Below the pieces are notes generated by a model that did no database searches, was not told where the DNA came from, and saw only the letters and a list, made by a program, of their open reading frames with translations. DNA of 6,347 bases from Bacteroidota bacterium (GTDB lineage: Bacteria; Bacteroidota; Bacteroidia; Bacteroidales; GCA-2748055): the NCBI GenBank assembly GCA_030642565.1, contig DAOWNM010000165.1, positions 1-6,347 on the forward strand, written 5' to 3'. The position numbers were made by a program, and so were the translations under genes. Positions 6,067 through 6,347 of the stretch are shown piece by piece (the first letter of the stretch is position 1; each line of letters opens with the position of its first letter).

Positions 6067-6347
6067 ATGATAACAACCGACCAGATCAAAGATCTCAGCA
6101 GGCGCCTGGATGCGTTAAGGAGGCATCTTTGACGTGGATGGCAAAACCATCCAGATAGAGGAAGAGGAACAAAAAACACACGATCCGGATTTCTGGAACG
6201 ATCCCAAATCTGCAGAAGAACAACTAAAGAAAATTGCCCGGCTAAAGAGCTGGGTGGAAGGATACAATGGTGTTAAAACTGCTGTGGATGACCTGAATGT
6301 GCTGGCTGAATTTCTTGAAGCCGGAGAGTCCTCGGAAGAGGAGGTCA
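6067..6347 (+). CDS. prfB: Peptide chain release factor 2, 5' part, with programmed +1 frameshift
   Basis: RF2 recognises UGA and UAA stop codons on the ribosome and releases the finished peptide. Translation from the ATG at 6067 gives 21 codons ending in RRHL, then an in-frame TGA at 6130-6132. Skipping one base (T6130) and continuing at GAC (6131) gives 72 more residues that match the RF2 N-terminal domain: the acidic helical segment, then the conserved DPDFWNDP (compare E. coli QPDVWNEP) and a coiled, charged helix. The product is therefore join(6067..6129, 6131..beyond 6347); the GGQ and codon-recognition regions lie past the edge. The stop is the autoregulatory frameshift known for prfB: scarce RF2 favours the shift and more RF2. 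No Shine-Dalgarno precedes the ATG (the 11-base gap after recX is AT-rich). An annotation without the shift would show a 21-residue ORF plus an N-terminally truncated RF2. Confidence 0.95.
6117..6133 (+). promoter_or_regulatory. prfB programmed +1 frameshift signal
   Basis: The signal consists of SD-like AGGAGG (6118-6123), a 3-base spacer CAT, the slippery CTT codon (6127-6129), the TGA stop (6130-6132) and the C at 6133 that weakens termination. Order and spacing equal the E. coli prfB site (SD-like, 3 bases, CTT TGA C). The peptidyl-tRNA on CTT slips to TTT, and reading resumes at GAC in the +1 frame. Confidence 0.95.

Noticed and set aside
6067..6132. Short 21-codon ORF ending in TGA, or a broken prfB
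   Set aside because: The complete frameshift signal and RF2 similarity on both sides of the stop show programmed recoding.

Overview
The window looks like a chromosomal segment of a Bacteroidota bacterium, probably Bacteroidales/Marinilabiliales-like (phylum inferred, no search run). The evidence is the exported Reg_prop propeller protein, the exported TPR-caspase protein, the ribD / prmC-recX neighbourhood known from this phylum, mostly weak or absent Shine-Dalgarno sites at gene starts, and a TAnnTTTG-type promoter box. There are six protein genes, tightly packed. I see no tRNA, rRNA, CRISPR array, insertion sequence or phage gene.

Left part, minus strand, read right to left. A 781-residue secreted protein (1176-3521) has an N-terminal TPR array, two related beta-rich domains and a C-terminal caspase-like (peptidase C14) domain with an intact His/Cys dyad. 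Seven bases after its stop starts a second exported protein (1168 to beyond base 1), made of Reg_prop beta-propeller blades and cut by the window edge. The pair looks co-transcribed and is the least understood part of the window.

Middle. ribD (riboflavin biosynthesis deaminase/reductase, minus strand, about 3644-4711) lies upstream of the caspase gene across a 122-base AT-rich gap holding a 9-bp inverted repeat. It is divergent from prmC, with only a few dozen bases between the start codons.

Right part, plus strand: prmC (release factor glutamine methyltransferase), recX (RecA modulator) and the 5' end of prfB (peptide chain release factor 2), with gaps of 4 and 11 bases, so probably one operon. 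prfB is not broken. It carries the classic programmed +1 frameshift: SD-like AGGAGG, 3-base spacer, CTT TGA C. PrmC methylates the GGQ glutamine of RF1 and RF2, so this operon encodes both the modifying enzyme and one of its substrates, the latter being autoregulated by frameshifting.

The best candidates for something poorly described are the exported caspase/propeller gene pair and the use of a strong SD-like sequence for frameshifting where most gene starts lack one.
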